Positions 34,975-47,489 of a stretch of 64,000 bases of DNA are shown piece by piece. The notes under the pieces were generated by a model, which had not been told where the DNA came from, made no database searches, and saw nothing but the letters and a program-made list of their open reading frames with translations. This DNA comes from Mya arenaria (Eukaryota > Mollusca > Bivalvia > Myida > Myidae). The position numbers and the translations under genes are program-made. The stretch covers positions 32,838,131 through 32,902,130 of the forward strand of contig NC_069138.1 of assembly GCF_026914265.1 (NCBI RefSeq), given 5' to 3'. Every line of letters starts with the position of its first letter. Within the stretch, counting starts at the first letter, position 1.

Positions 34975-36965
34975 ACCGATGAAAATTGAACTTAAAATGA
35001 AAGAATAAAAAAAGCTATTTGTTTAAGCTGAAGATATAAGTCAGCGGTTTTTGGAAAACTTTGTCTGCATATTAACATGAAAACCTCCTGACCTTGTACA
35101 TGAAATGTCAAAGGTTAGTTGTTTTGACGTTTATATATATATATGAACCATATTGTTCTTGGTCAGCGGGTCAAAGGTAAATGACATCTATGGTCATTTT
35201 TTCATACGAAATACCGCTCAGAGGGCAAACTGTTTTGCAAACACCTCTTGTTGATTTGGTGTTGTTGGTCTGTACATTATATTGATGATCTGTACTGGAA
35301 AAAAAAAACCACAAAAAATCAATAAAACAAATAACACATCATAACACAACAACAACAACAACTATGATCTAGGAAAATGAAACTTTAAAATAGACAAAAT
35401 GTCGTTTGCTCGAGTGGGTAGTCGTTTGACCCATGTATATTGGCGGGAAAGCACTAGATTCCGTGCTGTGATGCATACGAAGGTTAAGTATGCTGCTTTA
35501 ATTTTTTGCATCTCAACAACTAAATGTTCAAAGAATATGGATATGGTGATAATTAGTCCAACTACAACACAAATCATTTAAAATATGAATTGCGGGGTTG
35601 GTGTCATTATCGGGGTATGAACGCAATTTGGGTGGTCATAGTATATGGACATAACTTTTAGTTAGAATTGTTGGTATTTTTTATGCGGTTTTGATTCGAA
35701 GTAAGTTGGTAAAATTCAATGTCGGGTTGATCATAAGATTAACTTTAGCTGCAAAACCGTTTCCGATCAATATGTAAAGAACTCCATAGTGTGATGAGTC
35801 ATGGCCATTCTATGATCTCTATTGATTTTTGAGGTCGGTGGGTCAAAGGTCAGGGTCGAAATGACCTTCAGTTCGGTTTGTATTTAAAATCGGAACAACG
35901 CTTTAGCCCAGGGATCTCAAACTTAGTGTATTTCATGACCAGCAGATAAGTTATACTTAATTTATGGTAAGTGGATCAAAGGACAAGTCGGTTGAGACCG
36001 TCAGGTAAAAATCAGTTTCCAATAATATCTGAAAAAATATATGGCCCAAGGACCTCAAACTTGGTAGGCATGTTGGTTAACATGTGAACATTATTTTGTC
36101 TTGTCAGTGCGGCATAAGTCACAGTACGCAGTTTCTTATCAATTATTGAAAACACACTTAGGCCTAAAGACTTCAACATTGGTAGAGGTCTCTCAAAGAT
36201 GACCAGTACCCTAATATTTTGACGTCAATTGGTAAATATCTGAAAATCCGATTACGTTCAATAACTGAAGAATGTTTGTATCTAAATAGTATTTAAATTC
36301 TGGTGAACTGCGTCTGCTTCCTGATAATCATATTTTTAAAACATTCGCGGCATCTTTGATAAAAAATATTCTTACTATGAGTGATTACGGTGCTCTTAAA
36401 AAAAATTTCGGAGCATTGTAGCCGGTTCATTGTGGTTTTGGTAGTTTTATGATGTAATTTAAAAAAAAAAAAACAATTCTACATACGAATGCAATATTGA
36501 ATGTTCTGAACACTTGCACCGGCCTTGTACCGGTTGTCAACTTTTTTTCAAGACAAAACCCTCATTTCATTGTTTATTTATAACTGTAACGTTGATTAAG
36601 ATTAATAGCATTGTTTGTTTTTTGTGTTAAACAATGATACACACTAACAACTGTTTTTTCACGACGAAAATACTGCTCTATATACACATAAAAGATATAC
36701 GTACAGTAACCTTTACGCCACAGTTACTGTTCTTTTTACATTTCATCACGTGTTTCATTTAGTGTAGACAAATGTTATCGGGCGGTCACTCCTGTTCCTA
36801 TTAACCGTTTGATGCACCGTTTTAATAGTTTGCACAAGGTGTGCATTGCCATAAAAATACACCTGTTTGCACTAAGGATGTTAGACACATTTATCCAAAA
36901 CAGTGATATATGTTTTGAACAATTTTTACATTTTCTCTTTTTCAGTCGAGACGTCCGACTTCCCG
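34975..36965. other. Non-coding remainder of duplication unit 1
   Basis: No gene recognised. It contains a block with GTCAAAGGTCAGGGTCGAAA and AACTTGGTAGGCATG-like phrases, of a kind familiar from dispersed bivalve repeats. The equivalent in unit 2 is 40,380-42,369. Confidence 0.45.
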
Positions 36966-38939
36966 TCCGCTGTATGAGTGAGAAACACAAGGAAGCTGTA
37001 TAAGTGAGAAACACAAGAAAGCTGTATGAATTAGTAACACGAGGAATGTGTATGAGGATCACAAGGCAGCTGTATACACCCAATCAATAGAACTGTTTTT
37101 ATTTACCGAACATGATGAATATGATTATCGAAAACAATGGTTCTTATGAAGGATACTGTGTTTAATTTGAAAGAAAGGTGCAGAAAACACGGTATAATAA
37201 CCTTATGAGTCAATAGTTTAATAAGTTTAAATCTTTTAACACTCTCCAGTCATCATAATTTCTAATGTTTTCAGCTACAAGTATAACATACACGGTTTAG
37301 TGATCAATAATTAATATTTTCGTTTAATGCATTAGTTAATAAGTAGTCAAAGGTTTATCACTCAAAATGTATGTCGTTATGAATGTTTATGTAATAAATT
37401 TAAATACTAGTGTCACTTAAACATTGAATCATAACGTAAGGGAGAATACTCCACCTCCGTAGGATGTCGAATACAATGTAATTAAGACTGAGTTAAGCCC
37501 CCTTTAACTCCTTTTTCGCTGTTCATGCTACATGAGTTTAATAAAAAAAAAATCCGACGGACACCAAGGCGCAGAGAAACTCTAAACAGCAAGTTATTTC
37601 TTTGGTTCGATGCTAGTTAGTTATTTTGTTAAATTAATGGTCAGTAACTACCATTTGTCTTAATAGCGGACAGTCAGTTATATGTTTTCAATATTCTCTT
37701 TAATTACTAAGCATCTTCTAAGCAGATGTACAAAATCGTTCTTGTCGTTTAATCTGATGACGTATTGTTTTACATCTCCCCGACATGTTGAGTAAACGCA
37801 TATGGGACAAAACATATCTAATAATTATGTAAAAAATGTAAAAAGAAACAACAACAACAAAACTTTCATGTTCTTCAATGAAATATGGAGTTTTATCACT
37901 GGAATAAAAACTGCAATAACATGTGAAAATATCAACTTTCAAAACTACTTTTAAAATCCATTGTAGTAACTTCCTCTTGATCAAAACAGAACAGTTCACT
38001 TTGAACCAGAGAATGCTGGCAAATAATATATGTAAAATTAAAAGAATGTTTACATCAGTTTAAACAAAGATTTATTTGAAAAATAAAAACTTACCGTTTT
38101 TGGAAAAATGGTTATCCCGTTTTTCAAACGTCTTCTTGATCTTGAAGCTGAATTTTCGAACACTGGCTTTCGTACCCACCAATTTTTACAGACGAAAACA
38201 AATGTACGAACCTAAATATAATTTTATATCATCGTTGAAGTGTATTTTGAACTGTCTGTCGAAGTCATGCGTAATACGAACTTCCCTGACAATATATAAC
38301 GTATATATGTATAATGTTTTTACTCAAGCGTTAAGTTTGCCGCTTAACTGTTCACAATATTTGCCTCCATGAATATAAACATTCGGAACTTCTCGGCCAT
38401 TTCTATCGAAAACAACCTCGGATTTATATGGACGGTTCGCAATGTCAGAAATCGGGTCTTTTAAGTCCGCAGCAAGAAGATCGCATAGTAATATAGTAGT
38501 AGAAGATTCTTTGGAATCTTAATTATGTTTGCAATAATACACTTCATTGACAATCAATTAAAACTTAGTTAAACAATTACAAGCTTAAACACAACATTTA
38601 ATTAATGATATAAATCAAATTTTACAAACTACTTTTACTGATGTACCGGTATACATCCGAGGTTGTTTTCGATAAAAATGGTCGAGGAATTCTGGCACGA
38701 ATTTCAAACTTCTTAAGTCCCTAATAACATGATTAAGCTAAGCTTACTTTTTGTGTTTTCGAATAATTTGCAGAATATCTACTTCTTTAAGAGTTTTATA
38801 CTCAAGATACGAGTTATGTTTATGATAATCACAATTTACCATTTTTCATTTAAAAAAACTCAATCAAGTATGTATTTTGACGTATTGAATTGAGCTTAAG
38901 CAGTTTCGAGAAACTGGGGCCTGGTTTGTCATGTTATCA

Positions 38940-39085
38940 TACCATCTCTGTGGCCTTGTGGTTAAGGCGCCCGCCTACGGAGAGGTACGTCGTGGATTCG
39001 ATCCCTGGCCGCGTCATAGCAAACGTCGTTAAAAGTTGGTACAAGCAGCTCCCTTGCCTGCAAGCTCGGCATATTCAGGTAGTAG
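38940..39085 (+). mobile_element. tRNA-derived SINE fragment (unit 2)
   Basis: Duplicate of the 33,534 SINE carried by the 5.4-kb duplication. The A box is at 38,951-38,961 and the B box at 38,994-39,004. It has a 1-bp deletion near its 3' end relative to the other copy. Confidence 0.7.
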
Positions 39086-39089
39086 AAAG

Positions 39090-40302
39090 TTAATTCATTG
39101 TTTATAAGGCCCTCATCTCGTGTCTCTTGTTCATTGTTTGTAAGGCCCTCATCTGGTGTCTCTTGTGCATTGTTTGTAAGGCCCTTATGTGGTGTCTCTG
39201 GTTCATTGTCTGTAAGGCCCTCATCTCGTGTCTCTTGATCATTGTTTGTAAGGCCGCACTAGTTTGTTTCTTGTTCATTGTTTGTAAAGCCCTCGTCTTG
39301 TGTCTCTTGTTCATTGTTTCTTAGGCCGTTATAGTGTGTCTCCTGTCCATTGTTTGTAACGCCCTCATCTCATGGCTCTTGTTCATTGTTTGCAAGGCCG
39401 TAATTGTTTGTCTCTTGTTCATTGTTTGTAAGGCTGTCATCTCGTGTCTCCTGTTCATTGTTTGTAAGGCCCTAATCTCATGTCTCTTGTTCATTGTTTG
39501 TAAGGCCGTAATAGTGTGTCGATTGTTCATTTTTGTTAGTCCGTCATAGTGTGTGTCTTGTTCATTGATTCTAAGACCCTCATCTCGTATCTTTTGTTCA
39601 TTGTTTGTAAGGCCCCTATCTCATGTCTCTTGTTCATTGTTTGTAAGGCCCTCATCTCGTGCCTCTTGTTAATTGTTTGTAAGGCCCGCATCTCGTGTCT
39701 CGTGTTCATTGTTTGTAAGGCCCTCATCTCATATCTTTTGTTCATTGTTTGTAAGGCCTTCATCTCGTATCTCTTGTTCATTGTTTGTAAGGCCCCCATC
39801 TCATGTCTCTTGGTAATTGTTTGTAAGGCCCTCATCTCGTGTCTCTTGTTCATTGTTTGTAAGGCCCTCATCTCGTGTCTCTTGTTCATTGTTTGTAAGG
39901 CCCTCATCTCGTGTCTCTTGTTCATTGTTTGTAAGGCCATAATCTCGTGTCTCTTGTTCATTGTTTGTAAGGCCGTAATAGTGTGTCGCTTGTTCATTTT
40001 TGTTAGGCCGTCATAGTGTGTGTCTTGTTCATTGATTCTAAGGCCCTCATCTCGTATCTCTTTTTCATTGTTTGTAAGGCCCCCATCTCATGTCTCTTGT
40101 TCATTGTTTGTAAGGCCCTCATCTCGTGCCTCTTTTCATTGTTTATAAGGCCCTCATCTCGTGTCTCTTGTTCATTGTTTGTAAGGCCCTCATCTCATGT
40201 CTCTTGTTCATTGTTTGTAAGGCCCTCATCTCGTATCTCTTGTTCATTGTTTGTAAGGCCCTCATCTTGTGTCTCTTGTTCATTGTCTGTAAGGCCCTCA
40301 AA
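39090..40302. repeat. 36-bp minisatellite, copy 3 (about 33 units)
   Basis: Duplicate of copy 2 with unit-level differences near 39,920-39,960 and 40,170-40,260. There, units have been replaced or homogenised after the duplication. Confidence 0.93.
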
Positions 40303-42467
40303 TTTTCCATTTGAAACAAATACTAAATGCATGGCTTTTTTTACGTTAATGAAAAGCGATAAAAACACGTCATCATAAAACCGATGAAAATTGAACTTAA
40401 AATGAAAGAATAAAAAAAGCTATTTGTTTAAGCTGAAGATATAAGTCAGCGGTTTTTGGAAAACTTTGTCTGCATATTAACATGAAAACCTCCTGACCTT
40501 GTACATGAAATGTCAAAGGTTAGTTGTTTTGACGTTTATATATATATATGAACCATATTGTTCTTGGTCAGCGGGTCAAAGGTAAATGACATCTATGGTC
40601 ATTTTTTCATACGAAATACCGCTCAGAGGGCAAACTGTTTTGCAAACACCTCTTGTTGATTTGGTGTTGTTGGTCTGTACATTATATTGATGATCTGTAC
40701 TGGAAAAAAAAAACCACAAAAAATCAATAAAACAAATAACACATCATAACACAACAACAACAACAACTATGATCTAGGAAAATGAAACTTTAAAATAGAC
40801 AAAATGTCGTTTGCTCGAGTGGGTAGTCGTTTGACCCATGTATATTGGCGGGAAAGCACTAGATTCCGTGCTGTGATGCATACGAAGGTTAAGTATGCTG
40901 CTTTAATTTTTTGCATCTCAACAACTAAATGTTCAAAGAATATGGATATGGTGATAATTAGTCCAACTACAACACAAATCATTTAAAATATGAATTGCGG
41001 GGTTGGTGTCATTATCGGGGTATGAACGCAATTTGGGTGGTCATAGTATATGGACATAACTTTTAGTTAGAATTGTTGGTATTTTTTATGCGGTTTTGAT
41101 TCGAAGTAAGTTGGTAAAATTCAATGTCGGGTTGATCATAAGATTAACTTTAGCTGCAAAACCGTTTCCGATCAATATGTAAAGAACTCCATAGTGTGAT
41201 GAGTCATGGCCATTCTATGATCTCTATTGATTTTTGAGGTCGGTGGGTCAAAGGTCAGGGTCGAAATGACCTTCAGTTCGGTTTGTATTTAAAATCAGAA
41301 CAACGCTTTAGCCCAGGGATCTCAAACTTAGTGTATTTCATGACCAGCAGATAAGTTATACTTAATTTATGGTAAGTGGATCAAAGGACAAGTCGGTTGA
41401 GACCGTCAGGTAAAAATCAGTTTCCAATAATATCTGAAAAAATATATGGCCCAAGGACCTCAAACTTGGTAGGCATGTTGGTTAACATGTGAACATTATT
41501 TTGTCTTGTCAGTGCGGCATAAGTCACAGTACGCAGTTTCTTATCAATTATTGAAAACACACTTAGGCCTAAAGACTTCAACATTGGTAGAGGTCTCTCA
41601 AAGATGACCAGTACCCTAATATTTTGACGTCAATTGGTAAATATCTGAAAATCCGATTACGTTCAATAACTGAAGAATGTTTGTATCTAAATAGTATTTA
41701 AATTCTGGTGAACTGCGTCTGCTTCCTGATAATCATATTTTTAAAACATTCGCGGCATCTTTGATAAAAAATATTCTTACTATGAGTGATTACGGTGCTC
41801 TTAAAAAAGGTTTCGGAGCATTGTAGCCGGTTCATTGTGGTTTTGGTAGTTTTATGATGTAATTTAAAAAAAAAAAACAATTCTACATACGAATGCAATA
41901 TTGAATGTTCTGAACACTTGCACCGGCCTTGTACCGGTTGTCAACTTTTTTTCAAGACAAAACCCTCATTTCATTGTTTATTTATAACTGTAACGTTGAT
42001 TAAGATTAATAGCATTGTTTGTTTTTTGTGTTAAACAATGATACACACTAACAACTGTTTTTTCACGACGAAAATACTGCTCTATATACACATAAAAGAT
42101 ATACGTACAGTAACCTTTACGCCACAGTTACTGTTCTTTTTACATTTCATCACGTGTTTCATTTAGTGTAGACAAATGTTATCGGGCGGTCACTCCTGTT
42201 CCTATTAACCGTTTGATGCACCGTTTTAATAGTTTGCACAAGGTGTGCATTGCCATAAAAATACACCTGTTTGCACTAAGGATGTTAGACACATTTATCC
42301 AAAACAGTGATATATGTTTTGAACAATTTTTACATTTTCTCTTTTTCAGTCGAGACGTCCGACTTCCCGCCTGAAATTACTTCTAAAATAAGATTTTTTT
42401 ATCACCTGCAAAACTACCAAACAATGAAGACTCTGACTTAAGCAAATAACTGCAAAACGTTTTTTTT

Positions 42468-43018
42468 TATTAAGGGTCTGCAACGATGCAAAAGTCTGAT
42501 ATTTTATCAGATTTCCAATCAAAAAGCATTTACGTTTCCCGGAAATGTTTTAATACAAAAATAATATGTTTGTGAGTCAAACTTATCGGAACTGCCTAAT
42601 CAACAATGTCTAGTGACGTTGTGTTGATTGCAGCTATTAAAAAAAAAAGATATATGCATTTGTGTAACTCAGAAATGAATTTCATGATTTTCTGAGTAAT
42701 TTTCTTATTTGACAAGATATCATCAATACCTCTAAAGACATTGTTGAATAGGTAGTCTTGGGCATTTTGACATACAAACGAAAAAAATAGGTCGCAAGAC
42801 CTCTCCGTAATAATGTAAATGCTTTTTGATCCAAAATCTTTTAAAATCTTTTTTTTTTTTTTGTAAAATATGTTTTACTCCTTACTACCACAAAACATGT
42901 CGCTAAGAATAAATGTTTCACTAACGAAAAAGATCGTTCTTCAAAGCTAAATAAAACATTTTTAAAAGTTTAGTTTTTGAACTTCCTACCCACTTTTGCA
43001 TCGCTACCTGCCCTTAAA
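42468..43018. mobile_element. MITE-like element
   Basis: Imperfect terminal inverted repeats: TTAAGGGTCTGCAACGATGC followed by AAAAGT near 42,469, and the mirror of TTAAGGGCAGGTAGCGATGC followed by AAAAGT ending near 43,017. An inner inverted pair, ATCAAAAAGCATTTACG at about 42,520 and TGTAAATGCTTTTTGAT at about 42,816, adds to the palindromic character. No transposase. Target duplication not clear because the flanks are poly-T/A. Confidence 0.6.
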
Positions 43019-45990
43019 AACAGTTGTTATGGAAAACGAGTGTAGGAGGCCACACCAACTGTTATGAGGCCTCAACAGCATTACATCGATCCACTACCAT
43101 AACAACATTCATAATGGTATAATCATAAAGAAAACAATTGTTATCGCTTAAAAAGGACCCAACAGGTATAGGTCATACATGACACAGCTTGAATTTGCAT
43201 ATACATGGAGCTGGTTCAATTAATGACTTAAACTTCTTGATTTTTTAACATATTGCCTTACATTCGCTGATTTAATAACCCATTGCATCTAACCTTCATT
43301 AATTTGTGTCTATAATTTACATACATGCCGTTCTGACTCTTGACCGTCAAATGGAAGCCTTTTTATCGTTAATTAAAGGACAACAACTCTAGTGTTAATC
43401 ACCTGATGCCGCTTTAAGTGTACGAAATTCGTATATGTTTTATTAACTTCTGTTTAATTATCAAATGCTATTGTTTTTTATGGGCAAATGAAAGCCGAAT
43501 TTTACAAACAATGGGCAAATATTTTGGTGTATACTTAATTCATTTATTAAAGAGGCTATACTCCAAACTTAAAACTTCAAACTTTATTCGTGATATGCAG
43601 GCCACCGGCCCATACACAACAATATATACATTATTACGAAAACATACAGTATATGCTATACTCCAGGTTATACAATTGCAAGAAAAAAAGAAAATCATAG
43701 CCATTCGGCACTGAATTGCAGATGTATACCATGTATTCATACTATCGATAAATGTATATAAATGGCGCGGGATAAACAACTTTTTTTCATGAATTCAGCA
43801 AGGGGGCAATAACTCTAATGCTACTAACCCAATCCATATGATAGAAATTGTTGACTTTGAATAAACAATTTAATCATTTTTTCATAATTGCAAATAGCTG
43901 GTGTTAATGAGCCATTTAGACACAAATCGTGTATAACACTTTTAGGTTAAATATTACTTGCCATTGAAGAGGCACTTGCTTTACTCATAAATGTGTTGAC
44001 TTGACTTGAAAAGGAGTCCTCTTGGGTAAAATGAAGGATGCATTTATGCTGATACATTGTAGTTGCAAAATCTGACGCAGGGAGTGTGTATCAGATGATT
44101 GGCAGTATGCGGATCTTTAAACACGCGCGAAAATTGAATATTAAATGATTAAGTCTACTACTTAATGTTTGCTTGTCTGCAATCTCGTTAGCTGAGATGT
44201 ATGTTGTATTATAAGTCGATTTAGGAAGGTTTTCCTATGTTAAATTAGTAATAAAGATAAAGCTTATATGTCTAAATACATCTGATACCTTATTAAAATG
44301 TATGTAGACGAAGCATTGTTGGATAAGCCCAGTAGCAAAAATACCAACTGGACAAAGTTCAATAGCACTGAGAAAGTATTGTCAAACGACAAAGACGAAA
44401 CGAAAACGCATACACACAGACAGTTGACACAAACCAACCTTTATCCAAGACATTGACACAAACCTTTTTACCATCAAATACGCTCAACATGTACAACACA
44501 TGCAATCCTAGACATGTTTATCAGCAAAATGCAAAATGCAAATCAAAGCAGTGTGCTGCTTAACTATTTAATTAAAAATATTTGTATAGATTTACGTATA
44601 TATAAACATATATGATATTAAGTCATGTGCAGTGTGTCATGTGTCACAAAACCGTATGGAAAAAGGCCTGTCATTGAAGAAAAACTATACTTGTAAATGA
44701 CACCAAAATATGTGCACTTTCTTATTACTTCAAAATAAATGACCGAACTGAATAGTGTTGTTTGGCCATTTAAAGTTTTTCTTCCAACTGACACGAGCAT
44801 TTGTTTAGTTGATCGAGGTGTGTGTATAATCATTCAATTGTTTAAGGTTGCAGGCCGCGGATTAACATACATTTACATCGTGTATCGAAATCGGTAATCG
44901 TGAATTTTTATTTTACTTGACACTCCATATTAATGAGTCTGGAATACAAAATGACATATATGGTGTTATAAATGGTTGGACTTGATTCGCTTCATATATA
45001 TACGCTCATACGATTGCAACGTTAATGTGATTTTGAAAATAAATCGAAGAATCTTAAATAATCATAGTGAGGAACCGAGGAAAATAGATAATGAATGAGC
45101 TTGTTAACGTTACGATGAAGCAATGTTAATATATCACAGTATATGTCAGTTAACATCTACTATTAAACCATATAATTGTATTATTCATTAAACATTACTC
45201 ATTAAAAGATAATGATAGACACTTATCGTTTACAGGTGTGGGCCTCTTGAAATATTGTTTGGATTCGAGTGTTAATGCCTGTGAACAGAATTGTAAAAAA
45301 GTGTAAAATCACACGCGTCGACCCTCCAGCCTTTCAACGCTTTCATAGCGTTCATTAATAACGTATTCACATGAAGAAGTCATAGAACAGTTGCGCCAAC
45401 TCAGTTATATCAATTATAAGGTATAAACTTATTAAAACGCAAAACTGTATATAATTACTATTACTTCAGAATAGATATTTGTGATTTTCAGAATTGCAAA
45501 AACATGTTTGTTCTTATAAAGCGGATCCCGTAAGTGATTTTTTTTCTCACAGATGTCTAAACTCCATTTCGAGTTTATGGGCTTGAAAATGATTACCCAA
45601 GACCATACGCGTACTTATTATAAATAAAAATATTTCTAAGAACAAAATATTTAAAAGCCATTATATATTGTTTTACTTTCGAAAAAAGTAAAGAACTAAA
45701 ACATGACGTGAAAGGTGTAAAATTAATGATGGCATATGTTTCACTAAGGCATCGAGTCGGTGTTTGAGTACTTAATGAAATAAGCACTGAAACACGAAAA
45801 CAAAAACAGAACTGGATAACATTTAAAAACGAACAAACCTATCAGTTAACCTTTTCACTGTCTCCAACTGGTTTATATTTGATCAATCATTTGAAACCGC
45901 AGACAAGTATAAACTAAGTCACATGCGTCATTCATTAAAGTAAACTAATATTTAAACACCCTTTACGAACAAAACCCAAATGTAAAGTGG
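43019..45990. other. Intergenic, nothing firmly recognised
   Basis: AT-rich. A short AAATGTGTTGACTTGACTTG run at 43,990-44,010 matches the 3' end of the LINE at 29.5 kb and may be the tail of a tiny truncated copy. The 98-aa and 79-aa frames near 43,418-43,779 have no domain. Confidence 0.45.
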
Positions 45991-46019
45991 AATAATGTGG
46001 TTGAGAAATCGCTCGTGTT

Positions 46020-46264
46020 CTATCCATTTCTTCCATAGCATGGCAATAGCTCAAAGACAATCCCGTCGACCCGTTGCCTCGTTTGGCCATAATCATATGC
46101 TGTGCAGTATTCCGAACGTTTGTTATAAACAATCGTTTTACACTTGGGGTGTTCAAGGCACTGAATCTGGCACTCTGTTTCAACTCTTGCTTTTATATCC
46201 TGTATAACTTGACCTCTCAATTCTTGAGCCAAAGGGCGATTTATAAACGGCCTCGAGCAGTGTC
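46020..46264 (-). CDS. Gene 2 last exon: PAN/Apple domain and stop
   Basis: Acceptor CCTTTCTAG|GA at 46,264, phase 1; stop TAG at 46,020-46,022; 80 complete codons plus stop. It starts HCSRPFINRPL and has VETECQIQCLEHPKCKTIVY, YNKRSEYC and LLPCYG. The C-x3-C-x5-C pattern followed by a later cysteine pair is characteristic of PAN/Apple folds. A short GRNG tail follows the last cysteine. The frame is intact. No AATAAA was found close downstream. Confidence 0.8.
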
Positions 46265-46739
46265 CTAGAAAGGAAAAGTAGTATTGTTATCAACCGACGC
46301 CAAATACGACTGCATATTGTAACATAATAAATTAGGCATGCATATTCTATTTGTGAAAAAAATATTGATAAACATGTGCTTTTTAAACGAATTTATCGAA
46401 AATCAGGCAAGTCGTTGCAGCTTAAAAGCAGCCTGTCAACTGGCAAAATCACTAAAACGTCCATTTTTTCTGAAGATATTAATTTCGACAAGGACTTTTC
46501 AATCTGAATTAATAAAGTTTTATAGAAAACTGCAAATAATTGTTAAAACCAAATCACTAAGAGATGATATAGGGTAAAACGAATAACAGGGACACCCTAT
46601 TAGCCAAAATATTACTTAAATATTGTTTTGTGACTTAATGTTAACTCATTACATAAGTGATTTGAATTTGAAAAAAAAATGAAATACTATACGGTCCCGT
46701 TAGTTAAAATACAGCTTACACCGTTATAAACGTCATTTT

Positions 46740-47110
46740 TGTTTACATTTACTACTCCGGAATTTCTTATGGATAAATATGCTGTATGTCGATTACTGTG
46801 GTCCTCACACATCACAATTTATTCGCCCATCATACATTATTTTACCTCTATAGTTAACAACGATGCTGTTAACAAGGGTGTAAACTTGAATTAATCGGCC
46901 CAATGTAGAACGAACTAATTAAACTTTTACTTTTAGACTTAATCGGAACCAACACCGGGCCTAAAAGAAATCTACAGCAAAAACTGTAAATCAAGTTTCA
47001 ACAATTACTCAAATCTAATTTTTTGGCTCTAGAATAAGTATTCTTTAAAAGATTTAGTCAACATATAAGTGAAAATAAGTTTTAAAAAAGAGCAAAATCA
47101 TTTCTTTAAA
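46740..47110. repeat. Dispersed repeat, copy 2
   Basis: It matches 28,960-29,230 (ACAACGATGC, AATCGGCCCAATGTAGAACG) and, further right, 30,620-30,710 (GGCTCTAGAATAAGTATTCT). The two matching blocks are adjacent here but separated by the LINE region in the other copy. It lies in the intron before the PAN exon. Confidence 0.5.
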
Positions 47111-47338
47111 ACTAACACAAACCCTACAGCATCCCTTTAAAACCTTTAAAAAATAATCTGTGAAAGGCAAACACGGGATTTCATAATACCGTTTTGCAAT
47201 ATATGGAATACAGTTCAACGCAAAGCCTCAAGAAAAGCATCAATAGTCTCGAAAACAGAACGAAATATAAAATGTCAAATGTTCCGTTTATTTATGTTTA
47301 TAAAAAGGTGATTAAATACAAATCATATCAGGTAATAC

Positions 47339-47489
47339 CTTCGGGGTAAACATCTGTACTTCCGCGATGAAAGAAATCCCACATGCTAAATCGAAACACG
47401 TATAAATTGTTCGTGTTTTTAACATGAATGGTAACATAATCTGGTCTCCATAACTCGCCTCCTCCAGTGGAAAGAACAATCTTCTTTAT
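47339..47489 (-). CDS. Gene 2 exon: second half of PLAT domain
   Basis: Acceptor GATCTTCAG|ATA at 47,489 and donor GAAG|GTATTA at 47,339; 151 bp, phase 0 to 1. It encodes IKKIVLSTGGGELWRPDYVT and then YVFRFSMWDFF. The W-x-P-D-x-V-x-I strand and the Y-x-F-x4-W ending are hallmarks of PLAT/LH2. It joins the PAN exon in phase 1, making Gly. Confidence 0.75.

Larger units (their letters stand above)
31562..36965. repeat. 5.4-kb tandem duplication, unit 1
   Basis: It is repeated at 36,968-42,369 with an offset of 5,404-5,406 bp. By eye the two units differ only at scattered sites outside the minisatellite, for example an A/T change at 32,912, a 1-bp indel near 33,677, a G/A change at 35,896 and changes near 36,403. 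Identity is probably above 99%. The left breakpoint is in the 26-bp minisatellite. The unit contains repeat-locus copy 2, a SINE and a 36-bp minisatellite. No gene recognised. Confidence 0.93.
36968..42369. repeat. 5.4-kb tandem duplication, unit 2
   Basis: It starts with CGCTGTATGAGTGAGAAACA directly after the end of unit 1 (GACTTCCCG at 36,965, with a 2-bp joint). It ends at the same GACTTCCCG at 42,369, after which the sequence is unique. The minisatellite inside has a slightly different unit order from unit 1. Confidence 0.93.

Noticed and set aside
33697-40378. Many 60-155-aa ORFs on both strands
   Set aside because: All lie over the 36-bp minisatellite copies 2 and 3.
43418-43779. 98-aa plus and 79-aa minus ORFs
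   Set aside because: No recognisable domain, and they overlap each other in AT-rich sequence.
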